A DNA stretch of 52,328 nt from Lachnospiraceae bacterium (GCA_022794255.1 JAAWEL010000019.1:1-52328); one strand, 5' to 3'; positions 1 through 9,867 are shown, counted from the first letter of the stretch. Numbers and translations: made by a program. Notes: generated by a model not told the origin, from the letters alone.

Positions 1-1
1 C

Positions 2-1990
2 ACCATCAAGGGTTCCTCTGCCATGATGGAATTCGGCTCTCTTGCTAGTATTGCACATCATATAGAAGATCTGTTCTTCTATATCCGCGATAAGGGGATC
101 GATACTCTGAGCACTCAGCACAAAAAGGAGTTATTCAATCTGATGTTCCGCTCAGAGGATTGTCTGCGGGGACAAGTGGAAAAGGTGGAAAGCGGGGTGC
201 CCTTGGACACAGATATGGATGCCTTTGCCTCTGAGATCAACAATTTCTTAAAAAGGATCAGCAATGCAGAGGATACTTCTGATGATAACAAGGAGGCTTC
301 CCAGGAAACAGCTGCCGATTCAAAATCTGTCAGTGCTCCGGCCGCCTCCCCTTCTCCAGATGGGAACCTGCCTGCTGATTCCACAGCCGTATGCTTTATT
401 CACGTATTTCTCGAAGAGGGAATCGGCATGGAGAATCTACGTGCTTTTATGATAATTAATTCTCTGAAGGAATGCGAGATGGATTTCCGTTACTATCCCG
501 AGAATATGGAATCCAATCCTGACACCTGCGCCACCATTGTTGAGGATGGCTTTTATATGGCCTTTGATTCTGAGGAGATGGCTAAAAAAGCCGGAGATTT
601 GCTCCGAACGCAGAATCATATTCATTCCTATGAGTTAGTCATGCTTCCGGAACCGGAGCCAGCGGCTGCTCCCGCACCAGCAGAGCCTGTCAAGCAGCTC
701 CCAAAGGAGACCGCCGGACAGGCTGCACCCCCACAGAGCGAAGCGGCTCCCAAGCCCCAGCCTCCTGCCAAGCAGCCCCAGGGAACCCCGGTCAAACAGA
801 ATCTGATCAGTGTAAACATCACAAAGCTGGATGATCTTCAGGCCCTTGTAGGTGAGATTGTAATCACAGAATCCATGGTTACTTCTGCACCTGAGTTGAA
901 TCAACTGAACCGGGATGCCTATGACAACTTTATGAAATCTGCCCGCCAGCTTCGCAAACTGACCGATGATTTACAGGATATTGCCATGTCTCTGCGGATG
1001 GTTCCTGTTTCCGGTGTGTTCCAGAAGATGAATCGGATTGTCCGCGACATGAAGCAAAAGCTTAACAAAGATGTGCGCCTTACCCTTATCGGCGAAGACA
1101 CCGAGATTGATAAGACCATTGTGGACAGCATTCAGGATCCGATTATGCATATGGTCCGCAATGCCATGGATCACGGAATTGAGGATGATGTAAATGACCG
1201 TATCCGGGCAGGGAAGAACCCCCAGGGCGAGATCGTTTTGTCCGCTTCCCATACCAGCAGTGAGGTTGTGATCACCATCTCTGATGACGGACAGGGAATG
1301 GATCCGGATAAATTGCTTGCCAAAGCCAGAGACAGGGGGATTCTCACCAAACCAGAAAGTGAATATTCCCGCAAGGAGGCCTTAGGACTTGTAATGCTCC
1401 CAGGTTTTTCCACCAACCAGACTGTGACGGAGTTCTCCGGCCGGGGCGTTGGTATGGACGTGGTGAAGAAAAATGTTGAGTCTGTGGGCGGTGCGGTCTC
1501 CCTCTCCAGCGAATTGGGGCAAGGAACCACATTTCTGATGAAGATTCCCCTGACTTTGGCTATCATGGATGGTATGAGGGTGACGGTAGGCTCTTCTATT
1601 TTCACTATCCCCATTGCCAATATCCGTCAGTCCTTTAAGATTATGACGGAGGAGATTCTCCATGATGAAAACGGAAGTGAAATGGTAGAACGCATGGGAA
1701 GCTTCTATCCCATTGTAAGACTCCATCAGTTCTATGGCATTGACACCCAGGTCACCAACTTAGAGGATGGCATTGTCATGTGGATCGAGTCCAGTGACCG
1801 CTCCTTCTGTCTGTTTGTGGATGATCTGATCGGAGAACAGCAGGTAGTGGTTAAGCCTCTTCCGGCTTTCTTAAACTCTTTTGAGCTTAAGTCCTTCGGT
1901 ATCGGCGGCTGTACGATCCTGGGTGACGGAAATATCAGCATTATTTTAGACGTCCCGAGCCTCCACTCAGCGGCTCTGGAAAACATGTAA
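2..1990 (+). CDS. cheA: Chemotaxis histidine kinase CheA, 5' end cut by window edge
   Basis: CheA autophosphorylates on a histidine in its Hpt domain and passes phosphate to CheY and CheB in the receptor-CheW array. The reading frame is open to the left edge: the first visible residues are TIKGSSAMM, the segment right after the phosphorylated His of Hpt domains (AHTIKGS), so the His codon lies across the edge and the internal ATG at 23 is not the start. Then follow a CheY-binding-type region (about residues 125-215 of the visible part), a Pro/Ala/Gln-rich linker, the dimerisation helices, and the kinase domain with N box (HMVRNAMDHGIE), G1 (DDGQGMD) and G2 (GRGVGMDVV). The C terminus is the CheW-like P5 domain. 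It is followed by cheW after 19 bases. Identity is very secure; only the extreme N terminus is missing. Confidence 0.97.
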   Translation, partial: TIKGSSAMMEFGSLASIAHHIEDLFFYIRDKGIDTLSTQHKKELFNLMFRSEDCLRGQVEKVESGVPLDTDMDAFASEINNFLKRISNAEDTSDDNKEASQETAADSKSVSAPAASPSPDGNLPADSTAVCFIHVFLEEGIGMENLRAFMIINSLKECEMDFRYYPENMESNPDTCATIVEDGFYMAFDSEEMAKKAGDLLRTQNHIHSYELVMLPEPEPAAAPAPAEPVKQLPKETAGQAAPPQSEAAPKPQPPAKQPQGTPVKQNLISVNITKLDDLQALVGEIVITESMVTSAPELNQLNRDAYDNFMKSARQLRKLTDDLQDIAMSLRMVPVSGVFQKMNRIVRDMKQKLNKDVRLTLIGEDTEIDKTIVDSIQDPIMHMVRNAMDHGIEDDVNDRIRAGKNPQGEIVLSASHTSSEVVITISDDGQGMDPDKLLAKARDRGILTKPESEYSRKEALGLVMLPGFSTNQTVTEFSGRGVGMDVVKKNVESVGGAVSLSSELGQGTTFLMKIPLTLAIMDGMRVTVGSSIFTIPIANIRQSFKIMTEEILHDENGSEMVERMGSFYPIVRLHQFYGIDTQVTNLEDGIVMWIESSDRSFCLFVDDLIGEQQVVVKPLPAFLNSFELKSFGIGGCTILGDGNISIILDVPSLHSAALENM

Positions 1991-2009
1991 AGAGGGGAGG
2001 AACTAAAAC

Positions 2010-2489
2010 ATGTCTGAACAAATTAATGACCAGGAGATCATGGATGTATCTGACGCAGAAGAGAATTCCACTGTGGAACGCTGCCTCACATTTGAATCCG
2101 GAGACCTTATTTTATACATCAGTACCAAACATGTAATTGAGATCATCAATAATCATTCCATCACCCCCCTGCCTTTAGTGGCACCCTATATCAAGGGTAT
2201 CATCAATCTGCGTGGGCAGATCCTTCCGGTAGTGGATCTGAAGCTGCGCATGGGGCAGGGCGGTTTGGATTCTGTCAACAGCACATGCATCATTGTACTG
2301 GACATCAATTCCGTCTCTCTGGGAATCCTTGTGGATTCCGTGCGCCAGGTAGTGAATATCAATTTAAAAAATGTACGCCCAATCCCCCTAAAACGTCAGC
2401 AAAAGCTGCTTGACGGAATGGTAATTATGGAAGATGGAAGCGTCTTTATGTCCATCGATTGTCAGGCGCTCTCCAGAACAGATGACTAA
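2010..2489 (+). CDS. cheW: Chemotaxis coupling protein CheW
   Basis: CheW couples chemoreceptors to CheA in the cytoplasmic array. The 159-residue protein is a single CheW-like domain after a short acidic N-terminal tail of about 25 residues. The family core is visible: a FESGDLILYIST-type first strand, PYIKGIINLRGQILPVVDLK in the middle and ILVDSVRQVV near the end. The start ATG has a strong GAGGGGAGG ribosome site about 8 bases upstream. It lies between cheA and cheR in one plus-strand operon. No anomalies seen. Confidence 0.96.
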   Translation: MSEQINDQEIMDVSDAEENSTVERCLTFESGDLILYISTKHVIEIINNHSITPLPLVAPYIKGIINLRGQILPVVDLKLRMGQGGLDSVNSTCIIVLDINSVSLGILVDSVRQVVNINLKNVRPIPLKRQQKLLDGMVIMEDGSVFMSIDCQALSRTDD

Positions 2490-2517
2490 GATCAAAGAGA
2501 GACAGGAGTAAAATCTG

Positions 2518-3336
2518 ATGCTGACATTAACAGAGAATGATTTCCAGCGCCTATACACTTATATTAAGAAAAATTACGGAATTGATCTGAGCAAGAAAAA
2601 GCAGCTGATTGTCAGCCGCCTTTCCAACACTTTATCCTCTAAGGGCTTTAAAGATTTTTCTGCCTATGTGGATGAGATCATCTCCGGTCGTGACCCGGAG
2701 ATGGTCACGGCTATGCTCAACAAGTTGACTACCAACTATACCTATTTTCTCAGGGAGGAAGCCCACTTTAAGTACTTTGAACAAGTGGTGCTTCCTGACC
2801 TTGCCCAAAAGCATGCCCGGGATAAAGTACTTTCTATATGGAGTGCAGGCTGCTCCTCCGGTGAGGAGCCCTATACAATCTCCATCTACCTGAAGGAATT
2901 TTTTGGCGCCCAGGCCTCTCAGTGGGATACCAGGATCCTTGCCACCGATATTTCCCAGCAGATCCTGAACTCGGCTATTACCGCTTCCTACAACGAGGAG
3001 AGCATCAGCCCTCTCCCCGATTCCTGGAAGAAAAAATATTTTGTCAAATCCGGGCCTGGCCGTATTACCGTATCTCCTGCTCTGAAACAGAACGTGATCT
3101 TCCGGCCCTTTAACCTGATGGACCCCATCAATTTTAAGAGAAAATTTGACCTGATTTTTTGCCGGAATGTTATGATCTATTTCGACCAGGATACCAAGGA
3201 TGCTCTGGTACGGCGTTTCTATAATGCCACTGTTCCCGGAGGCCATCTCTTCATCGGCCATTCCGAGGGGTTGACCAAGGCAACCTGCCCTTATGAATAT
3301 ATCCAGCCTGCCATTTACCGAAAATCAGGAAAGTAG
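2518..3336 (+). CDS. cheR: Chemotaxis protein methyltransferase CheR
   Basis: CheR uses S-adenosylmethionine to methylate glutamates of chemoreceptors during adaptation. At 272 residues it has normal family length. The N-terminal helical CheR_N domain (residues 1-60) is followed by the Rossmann methyltransferase domain, with the SAM-binding segment IWSAGCSSGEEPYTISI and the typical DLIFCRNVMIYFD motif, and ends with GGHLFIGHSEG. It starts at an ATG behind CAGGAG. There is no pentapeptide-binding TPR extension. It lies 28 bases after cheW and 28 bases before the chosen cheB start, so one transcript is likely. Confidence 0.97.
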   Translation: MLTLTENDFQRLYTYIKKNYGIDLSKKKQLIVSRLSNTLSSKGFKDFSAYVDEIISGRDPEMVTAMLNKLTTNYTYFLREEAHFKYFEQVVLPDLAQKHARDKVLSIWSAGCSSGEEPYTISIYLKEFFGAQASQWDTRILATDISQQILNSAITASYNEESISPLPDSWKKKYFVKSGPGRITVSPALKQNVIFRPFNLMDPINFKRKFDLIFCRNVMIYFDQDTKDALVRRFYNATVPGGHLFIGHSEGLTKATCPYEYIQPAIYRKSGK

Positions 3337-3364
3337 GCTTGATTAGAAAGAAGGTTTGATTCCC

Positions 3365-4510
3365 ATGCGTAAGATCCGTGTGATGATTGTAGATGATTCC
3401 ATGCTGTTTCGGAATTGGATGGTCCAGAACATAGGAGCGGATCCCCGTTTTGAGGTTGTGGGATACGCTGTCAATGCCATAGAAGCCAAGGATAAGCTCC
3501 CTCAGCTCAAGCCGGATATTATGACTCTGGACATCGAGATGCCCGGAATGACCGGGATTGACTTTTTAAGGGAGGTTCTCCCCCTTCATCCGGTTCCCAT
3601 TATTTTGGTTTCTTCCCTTAACGTGCGGGTATTTGACGCACTGGCGGCGGGAGCTGTTGACTTTGTCCGCAAACCGGATATGAATATGGAAGGCGGAAAA
3701 GAAGCCTTTTTAAACACTCTGAAATCCAAGCTTTGTATCGGTGCAGATGCCCAGGTTCGGCTCCCTGCCACTGCTCATACTCATGGTTCGGCTGTTCAGA
3801 CTCAGGGAATCAGCACTGCCCGCCAGGGAGGAGGAAGCAGCAGCACGGGACCGGCATCTTCCGGGTTTCATGGAGCATCCATCTCTTCCTCTGCCCATGC
3901 CACCACAGTCTCCCACCATTTGCCAGCAAATTTCGGCAATATTGATGTGATTGCGATTGGTGCCTCCACAGGAGGAACTGAGGCTATTTTGGAGGTAGTA
4001 CGCCAGTTTCCTGCCAAAATGCCGGGAATTGTGATCACTCAGCATATGCCTCCAGGCTTCACCTCCATGTATGCTGAGCGACTTAACCGCATATGCCAAC
4101 TCAAAGTAAAGGAAGCCTCTCACGGAGACAAAGTCCAGCCAGGACAGATTCTCTTAGCTCCCGGCGGCCTTCAGATGCGGGTAGTTCGGATGGGATCTGG
4201 TTATTCGGTCAGTTGTACCAATGAGGGAAAGGTCAGCGGTCATCGGCCATCGGTGGATGTTCTTTTTGACTCTGTAGCTGCCAATGTAAAAAACCGCGCC
4301 ATTGGCGTCATTCTTACAGGTATGGGAGCTGACGGAGCTGCCGGTCTCCTCCGGATGCGCAAGGCAGGAGCCTACACCATTGGTCAGAACCGGGAGACCT
4401 GTGTGGTATATGGAATGCCTATGGAAGCATATCGGGCTGGGGCTGTCTGCGTTCAGTCTGCCTTAAGCTCTATCCCTCAGGTGGTCATGGCACGCCTGGC
4501 AAAGGCATAA
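3365..4510 (+). CDS. cheB: Chemotaxis response regulator protein-glutamate methylesterase CheB
   Basis: CheB removes methyl groups from, and deamidates, chemoreceptors when phosphorylated by CheA. The N-terminal receiver domain shows the acidic pair (VDDSM), the phospho-acceptor Asp (TLDIEMPGMTG) and the conserved Lys (VRKPDM). A roughly 60-residue linker rich in Ser, Thr, His and Gly follows. The C-terminal esterase has the Ser site (IGASTGGTEA), the His (TQHMPPGF) and the Asp (LTGMGADGAAG). I place the start at the ATG at 3365, 10 bases after GAAAGAAGG; the in-frame TTG at 3356 sits directly on that ribosome site. Last che gene visible here. Confidence 0.96.
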   Translation: MRKIRVMIVDDSMLFRNWMVQNIGADPRFEVVGYAVNAIEAKDKLPQLKPDIMTLDIEMPGMTGIDFLREVLPLHPVPIILVSSLNVRVFDALAAGAVDFVRKPDMNMEGGKEAFLNTLKSKLCIGADAQVRLPATAHTHGSAVQTQGISTARQGGGSSSTGPASSGFHGASISSSAHATTVSHHLPANFGNIDVIAIGASTGGTEAILEVVRQFPAKMPGIVITQHMPPGFTSMYAERLNRICQLKVKEASHGDKVQPGQILLAPGGLQMRVVRMGSGYSVSCTNEGKVSGHRPSVDVLFDSVAANVKNRAIGVILTGMGADGAAGLLRMRKAGAYTIGQNRETCVVYGMPMEAYRAGAVCVQSALSSIPQVVMARLAKA

Positions 4511-4576
4511 GGGATAAATATGCAAAGTTATCAAACTCGCAGAGGAGATATCCCTCCTCCTGCAGGAGATTACAAA

Positions 4577-5554
4577 ATGGCATCCGGAAAAAAAAAGGAT
4601 TTCCGTATCATTTCTTCAAAAAAACGCCGGAAAAAGGGTCTGGCAGAGTGGCTTGTGACCGGAGCGATTCTCATTACAATCACAGCCATTGCCTCCAGCC
4701 TTTTTTTCTATTTCCGTCCATTTACGCTGGAAGATGTGGCAAATTTTGCCTACTCTGTATCCGGATATGTTTCCGAACAGCTTGCCACCATACAGGAAAA
4801 AGGGATTGAATGGTTCTCAGCCAAAATCATCAGAAACTCCTCTCAAATTCCAGAAGAGAAAGATGTCCCTCTCTCTCCCGGTATAAAGGATGAACAATTT
4901 GCCGGAAATATTGTCCCTTACCTGGATCACACCACAGACTTAGGCCAGGCTTCTGATTTTAGCGCTGAGCCAGTGTATCTGGCCCAGGAGGATTCCATCT
5001 TCACTTTTATGCTGGACACGGCATTAGGGCCTATGCTGTACTATAGCCAGGGAGATATCCGGTGGAAGGATTATTTGTACGGTGGCCAGGATCCCATCAG
5101 CAGCTACGGATGTGGTCCGGTCTGTGTGGCTATGATTATCAACAGCTTTTCTTCTACCAGCATTGACCCAATTGGCATGGCTGACTGGTCAGCCGCCAAT
5201 GGAGGCTATGCCCGTCACAGTGGCTCCTACCACAGCCTGATTCCTGACAGCCTTTCCTCCTTTGGTCTGCAAGTGGAGAGTGTTACAGACCGCTCTGTGG
5301 AGCATGTATCAGAACTTCTTCGCACCAACCATATTCTGGTGGCCCTGATGGGCCGGGGAAGCCTGACACAGAACGGCCATTTTATTATCATTGCCCAGCT
5401 TTGTGCCAACGGAAATGTCTATATCGCTGATCCGGCCAACTACGAAAACTGTACAAAGGAATGGGAGCTGCAGTTATTGATGGATGAGCTAAAGGATGCC
5501 AATGACAGCGGAGCTCCCTTGTGGGCAGTATCTCTGCCCACAAAAACTGAGTAG
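4577..5554 (+). CDS. Membrane-anchored C39-like cysteine peptidase domain protein
   Basis: Predicted extracytoplasmic papain-like peptidase of the C39-like (Peptidase_C39_2) type. A basic N terminus (KKRRKKG) leads into one membrane segment (about residues 27-48 from this start), then a spacer of about 100 residues and the catalytic domain: oxyanion Gln in YYSQGDIRW, Cys in YGCGPVCVAM, His in NGHFIII and Asp in YIADPAN. I prefer the ATG at 4577, 8 bases after AGGAG; an upstream in-frame ATG at 4520 has only AAGGG and would add 19 residues. It follows cheB by a short gap and may be co-transcribed, but no link to chemotaxis is known. Substrate unknown. Confidence 0.85.
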   Translation: MASGKKKDFRIISSKKRRKKGLAEWLVTGAILITITAIASSLFFYFRPFTLEDVANFAYSVSGYVSEQLATIQEKGIEWFSAKIIRNSSQIPEEKDVPLSPGIKDEQFAGNIVPYLDHTTDLGQASDFSAEPVYLAQEDSIFTFMLDTALGPMLYYSQGDIRWKDYLYGGQDPISSYGCGPVCVAMIINSFSSTSIDPIGMADWSAANGGYARHSGSYHSLIPDSLSSFGLQVESVTDRSVEHVSELLRTNHILVALMGRGSLTQNGHFIIIAQLCANGNVYIADPANYENCTKEWELQLLMDELKDANDSGAPLWAVSLPTKTE

Positions 5555-5597
5555 GAGGAATTTCTCTAAACAAGAATTTCCTCCTACTCAGCCTTTT
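5547..5597. terminator. Bidirectional hairpin terminator between the che/C39 operon and the glycosyltransferases
   Basis: Two 19-base arms (5547-5565 and 5573-5591) pair with one mismatch around a 7-base loop. The plus-strand side is followed by CCTTTTTTA and the minus-strand side by GTTTTTG. The left arm includes the stop codon of the C39 protein. It sits between convergent genes. Confidence 0.88.
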
Positions 5598-5702
5598 TTA
5601 TCCAATAAACACGTTCTCTTCCTCAAAAATAAATCCATATATTCTGATTTGTTCTGAAGAGATTTCTTTTTCTTTCAAAAATACCTATCACTGGTTTGGT
5701 TT

Positions 5703-7100
5703 TTATGCTTCCGTATCGTCTCCCCTCCCTGGCTCCTGATTGATATTTTTATCCGCTGCCAGGGCCCGGTCCACCGCTGTCAACTCCTGGGGACTAAAAG
5801 TTTCCCGCATCACAGAAACCAAACTTTTATACCCAGCCTGCATAGCCGCTCTCATCACAAAAAGCCGGTCCTTTATGGTAGTGAAATCATATAAGTTCTG
5901 CCCCAAAAAGCCTGCCACTGCCTCAGCTGATGCCGCTCCTTCCCTGCCACTGATCTCATCCAGACAGAAAGCAGTCAGCATCAGGAAAAACGGCTTTAAG
6001 AGATAGCGGTCTGCTTTCAGAACCATGGTGGAATAATTAATACATTCTGCCAGATTTCCATTGTTATAGCAGCAAGTTGTCAGCCACTCATAGACCTTCT
6101 TAATATTCCCGGAAAGGAACATGGATTTAAATGCCAGCCCATTTTTCTCAAGCTGATCCAGGGCCCGCTTCAAATACTTCTGCGCCTGGGGGTAATTGGC
6201 CTGACGCATATAGTATTTCCCTGCAAAGTAATCAAAATCACCTTCCCTGGGAAGGCGAATCAGAGCCTTGTCATAGATCTTGAAAAAATCTTCTTCCTTG
6301 GTGTCCGGATCAACGGAAAGAATATCCAGATATTTTCCAAAAGTCATAGCCGTTCGAATCGGATCAATAAAATCCTCCGTAAAAGGCATCAGATCCACCG
6401 ATTTCTGATATGTGGCCCTGGCCTTCTCCAAATCCTGCATAGAGAAATACTCATCTCCCAGATAGCCCAACATCCGGTAGTCATCCGGGTTCTCCTCAAT
6501 CTCCTTCTCTATAATCCGCAGATTCCGGCCACTCTTGATCTTTTCTATGCTCTCCGCCTTTCCATACCCTGTGTGATAGATGGAAAGCTCGTTGACTGCA
6601 TCCACAAAATGAAAGTGGGTTCCATCAATCGATGTGATAAACTCATGGATCCTGCCCACATACCGAAGCCCCGGGGCATTCCGGAATACCCGGGATTGAG
6701 TTCCCACTGCTGTGATCTTTCCCTCATTGTCTAAATGAACCCAGGAAGCCAGAATCGCATCATACGCCTTATCCTGCAGCTCCCCCACATAGTAGAGAAG
6801 CTTTTTTGCATCCTCCTCTGAGAAGTATTCGTCTGCGTCTAAAAGGGCAACCCACTCATATTTTGCCTTTTCAATGGCAAAGTTCTTGGCTGCCGCAAAG
6901 TCATCAATCCACTCAAAATGATAGATTTTTGCCCCCATACGCTCCGCGATCTCCACGGTTCTGTCTGTTGAGCCCGTGTCCACCACGATCTGCTCCGATA
7001 CAATTCCCTTCCCCCAGGAAAGAGCCCGCTCAATATTTTTCTCCTCATTTTTTACAATCATGCATTGGGAAATTCTTGCTTTTTTCCGATTCCGCTTCAT
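5703..7100 (-). CDS. Family 2 glycosyltransferase with TPR tail, paralogue 1
   Basis: Cytosolic inverting glycosyltransferase of the GT2 (GT-A fold) type fused to a helical repeat tail. The N-terminal 110 residues show the nucleotide-sugar binding start (MIVKNEEKNIERAL), VDTGSTDRTVEIAE and the metal-binding LLDADEYF motif. After about residue 180 the chain contains TPR-like repeats (MLGYLGDEYFSMQDLEKA). I use the ATG at 7100, which has AGGAAGGA 7 bases upstream; the ATG at 7124 lies upstream of that site. It is a close paralogue of the gene at 7161-8522 and sits next to two flagellin genes. By analogy with clostridial loci with glycosyltransferases beside flagellin, I infer flagellin O-glycosylation; donor and acceptor are not shown by the sequence. 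Confidence 0.85.
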   Translation of the reverse strand: MKRNRKKARISQCMIVKNEEKNIERALSWGKGIVSEQIVVDTGSTDRTVEIAERMGAKIYHFEWIDDFAAAKNFAIEKAKYEWVALLDADEYFSEEDAKKLLYYVGELQDKAYDAILASWVHLDNEGKITAVGTQSRVFRNAPGLRYVGRIHEFITSIDGTHFHFVDAVNELSIYHTGYGKAESIEKIKSGRNLRIIEKEIEENPDDYRMLGYLGDEYFSMQDLEKARATYQKSVDLMPFTEDFIDPIRTAMTFGKYLDILSVDPDTKEEDFFKIYDKALIRLPREGDFDYFAGKYYMRQANYPQAQKYLKRALDQLEKNGLAFKSMFLSGNIKKVYEWLTTCCYNNGNLAECINYSTMVLKADRYLLKPFFLMLTAFCLDEISGREGAASAEAVAGFLGQNLYDFTTIKDRLFVMRAAMQAGYKSLVSVMRETFSPQELTAVDRALAADKNINQEPGRGDDTEA

Positions 7101-7160
7101 ATTTTTTCCTTCCTGTTCTATCAATCATCACATTTCGCCTTTATTTGCGCCCTCCTCCAC

Positions 7161-8522
7161 CTATATGGCCAATCCCAACTGCGATCTTTCCTGAGGAGTA
7201 AAAATATGGGTAAGCGCATAGGCAGCAAAGCTGCTGCTGCCCGCTCGCTTGGCTGTTGTCACCAAAAACAGCCGGTCCTTTAAATCTGAAAAATCATAGT
7301 ATTTAGAAAAAAATTCCAGGACCGTCTGGTTTATCCTTCCCTGATCTTCTGCTATTTGCTGTCCTGCTCCATCCCTCTCATCTTCCGTCATTGCTAACAT
7401 CATCAAAAGCCTGGATAACACAGACATGGAATACTTGTCATATTGCAAATACACAGCCCCATAGCTGACACATTTCTGCTTTTCTCCCGCCTCATAACAG
7501 CACCGTACCAAAAGCTCATAGGCATCCAGAAGATTTCCTGCCAAAATTAATGCCCTGTTTGAACAGCCATAGGTATTCATCTTCTCCAGGGCCAGCTCTA
7601 AGTGAAATACCGCCTGCTCCGCCTGACCTGTCGCAGCAAAGAAACGACCTGCAATATAGTCAAAATCCGCCTCCTTGGGAAGATGCTTCACTGCTTTTTC
7701 GTAAATCTGACCTGCCTCCTCCCAGCTAGATCTCTCCTTTTCTGTCAAGATCATCAAAAGCCTGGTATAGGTGACAGCACTTCTCTGATCGTTCTCACCG
7801 ATCTGAGCTGGCATAAACTCCACGCTCTGGCGATACCAATGCTCTGCTTCTCCTCTGTCTCCATCGCAGAAACACTCATCTCCCATATATCCCATCATCT
7901 CATGATCCGCCGGATTCTCCTGAAGCTCCTTTAAAATCATCCTCCGATTCCTGCTGCTTCTCACTGTTTCCACAGAAATCTCGCCCTGATATCCTGTATG
8001 GAAAATGGAAAAAGAAGATACCACATCTCCCACCTTCAGCTCTCTTCCTGCTGTGGAAATCAGCTGTTCGTGGATCCGCCTGCGATAGCGGATATCCGGC
8101 AGATTTCTGAAAAAGCGGATCTGGGTTCCGGAGGCAAATATCTTTCCCTGGCTATCGAGCTGCTGCCAGCCAGTAGAAATCCCATCATAGCAATTTAGCT
8201 CCAATTCATCCAGAAGCTTCTGAAAGCTTTTCACATCTTCCGCCCCCATATATTCATCTGCATCCAAAAAAGCAATCCACTCCCCGCCTGCTTTTTCAAT
8301 GGCGTAATTCTTGGCAGTGGCAAAATCATCCTGCCAGGGAAACGTAAATACCTTAGCCCCCATCTTCCTGGCCAATTCCACCGTCCGGTCCGTAGAGCCA
8401 GTATCCACCACGATCTGCTCCCACATCATGTCCCGCCCCCAAGACAGAGCTCTCTCTATATTTTTTTCTTCATTTTTTACGATCATACACTGAGATATAC
8501 GCACATGCTTTTCTTCTGACAA
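7161..8522 (-). CDS. Family 2 glycosyltransferase with TPR tail, paralogue 2
   Basis: Second GT2-TPR protein, 453 residues, with the same N-terminal block as its neighbour (VKNEEKNIERALSWG), VDTGSTDRTVELA and FLDADEYMG as the metal site, then TPR-like helices (MMGYMGDECF). Start is TTG at 8522 behind GGGAGG at about 7 bases; the next ATG would remove conserved residues. It ends 60 bases before the start of paralogue 1, so both are probably one transcript downstream of the flagellin terminator. Divergence is mostly in the C-terminal repeats, consistent with duplication and different acceptor or sugar choice. Flagellin glycosylation is an inference from position. Confidence 0.85.
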   Translation of the reverse strand: MSEEKHVRISQCMIVKNEEKNIERALSWGRDMMWEQIVVDTGSTDRTVELARKMGAKVFTFPWQDDFATAKNYAIEKAGGEWIAFLDADEYMGAEDVKSFQKLLDELELNCYDGISTGWQQLDSQGKIFASGTQIRFFRNLPDIRYRRRIHEQLISTAGRELKVGDVVSSFSIFHTGYQGEISVETVRSSRNRRMILKELQENPADHEMMGYMGDECFCDGDRGEAEHWYRQSVEFMPAQIGENDQRSAVTYTRLLMILTEKERSSWEEAGQIYEKAVKHLPKEADFDYIAGRFFAATGQAEQAVFHLELALEKMNTYGCSNRALILAGNLLDAYELLVRCCYEAGEKQKCVSYGAVYLQYDKYSMSVLSRLLMMLAMTEDERDGAGQQIAEDQGRINQTVLEFFSKYYDFSDLKDRLFLVTTAKRAGSSSFAAYALTHIFTPQERSQLGLAI

Positions 8523-8667
8523 TCGGATTCCTCCCTGCTAATGGAATCAGAAAGCCTTGTGTAGTCAGTGTCTGATTGCTATTTTACAGGCATTCCCAAT
8601 CACACACCAATTACACAAAACCTTCTTAATTCTACTTGTGTTTTTAACAACATTACCAGAAACATAG

Positions 8668-8710
8668 CAAAAAAAGCCATCTTCCGGCTTTTCCGCTGAA
8701 AATGGCTTTT
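8668..8710 (-). terminator. Terminator downstream of flagellin 1
   Basis: On the minus strand the arms AAGCCAT and ATGGCTT enclose an internally paired loop, followed by TTTTTTTGC. A smaller CTGAC-CAAA-GTCAG hairpin lies at about 8787. The stretch 8523-8829 holds nothing else I can support as a gene. Confidence 0.75.
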
Positions 8711-8829
8711 CGTTTTCCGCAACTCCGGCAGAATACAGCTTTTCCATATCCTGCCGAAAGCTTCTGCTTTGTTACATTTTATTCTGACCAAAGTCAGGAT
8801 ATAATCACAACCTGTTTTGACTAACGATC

Positions 8830-9867
8830 TTACTGCAACAGGCTTAAGATACTCTGAGGTACGGAATTGGACTGTGCCAGCATAGACTGGGAAGCCTGCA
8901 GAAGAATGTTGTTCTTCGTGAACGCCGTAATCTCATCAGCCATATCAGTATCACGGATACGGCTCTCAGCAGAGGTGATATTCTCAGAAGTAACCTTCAA
9001 GTTGTTTACAGTATGCTCAAGTCTGTTCTGAGCAGCACCGAGTTTAGCGCGGTAGCTGGAAACTGCATTGATAGCAGAATTGATGGTGTCAATAGCAGCA
9101 TTAGCAACAACCGTGCTGGTACCGGAAATATCCATGGTGCCCAGCAATGCGGAAGCTACGGTAGCTTTAGACATTTCTACACCTGCGGGGGTCTTCAGAG
9201 CATCTGTAGCATCACCCTCTATAAACGTGCTATATGCACTGCCCACGGTTCCTGTAGCCTTGATATAGTCCTCTCCAGTACCGCTCAAAGCGATATCATT
9301 ATTACCAACCTTAAATGAGCCACCCTTATTATCTACAATATCCTTGAAAATAGCAGCCTGGATACCAGATACTGTCATAGCCTGGCTGTTTACAGTAATT
9401 GTCTCAGAAGAGCTGGGACCAATCTGGAAGGTCATCTTGCCTGCACCACCAGCATTAGCCAGAGGCTTGATACCATTAAAGTCGGTGTTGTTTGCGATAC
9501 GGTCGATCTCTGCCAACAGCTCCTCAACCTCACTCTGCAGGTTGCCTCTTGCAACGGTATTGTAGGTACCATTTGCAGACTGGGAAGCCAGAGTTGTCAA
9601 ACGCTGTAACATAGAGTGAACCTCAGTCAGAGCACCTTCTGCTGTCTGAATCAATCCGATAGCATCCTGGGCGTTCTTTGCTGCCTGGTTCAAACCATTG
9701 ATCTGAGATCTCATACTCTCAGAAATAGCCAGACCTGCTGCGTCATCACCAGCACGGTTGATCTTGTAACCGGATGACAGCTTCTCTAAGTTCTTGTTCA
9801 ATCCACTCTGGTTGATGCCTAAGTTTCTGTAAGAGTTAATCGCAGCTATGTTGTGTTGAATAATCAT
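8830..9867 (-). CDS. Flagellin (major-type)
   Basis: Filament subunit exported by the flagellar type III apparatus. Both conserved ends are present: the N-terminal coiled-coil domain (IIQHNIAAINSYRN, then LSSGYKINRAGDDAAGLAIS) and the C-terminal domain (LKVTSENITSAESRIRDTDM, ending SVPQSILSLLQ). The middle, about residues 145-260, is the variable surface region, here short and rich in Thr, Ser, Ala and Gly, giving potential O-glycosylation sites. The start has AGGAGGATG directly upstream. A long leader and a sigma-D-like -10 precede it (see those entries). It is longer and more typical than the second flagellin, so probably the main filament protein. Confidence 0.96.
   Translation of the reverse strand: MIIQHNIAAINSYRNLGINQSGLNKNLEKLSSGYKINRAGDDAAGLAISESMRSQINGLNQAAKNAQDAIGLIQTAEGALTEVHSMLQRLTTLASQSANGTYNTVARGNLQSEVEELLAEIDRIANNTDFNGIKPLANAGGAGKMTFQIGPSSSETITVNSQAMTVSGIQAAIFKDIVDNKGGSFKVGNNDIALSGTGEDYIKATGTVGSAYSTFIEGDATDALKTPAGVEMSKATVASALLGTMDISGTSTVVANAAIDTINSAINAVSSYRAKLGAAQNRLEHTVNNLKVTSENITSAESRIRDTDMADEITAFTKNNILLQASQSMLAQSNSVPQSILSLLQ

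Noticed and set aside
8565..8791. Short minus-strand open frames downstream of flagellin 1
   Set aside because: They span the terminator hairpin and lack start signals.
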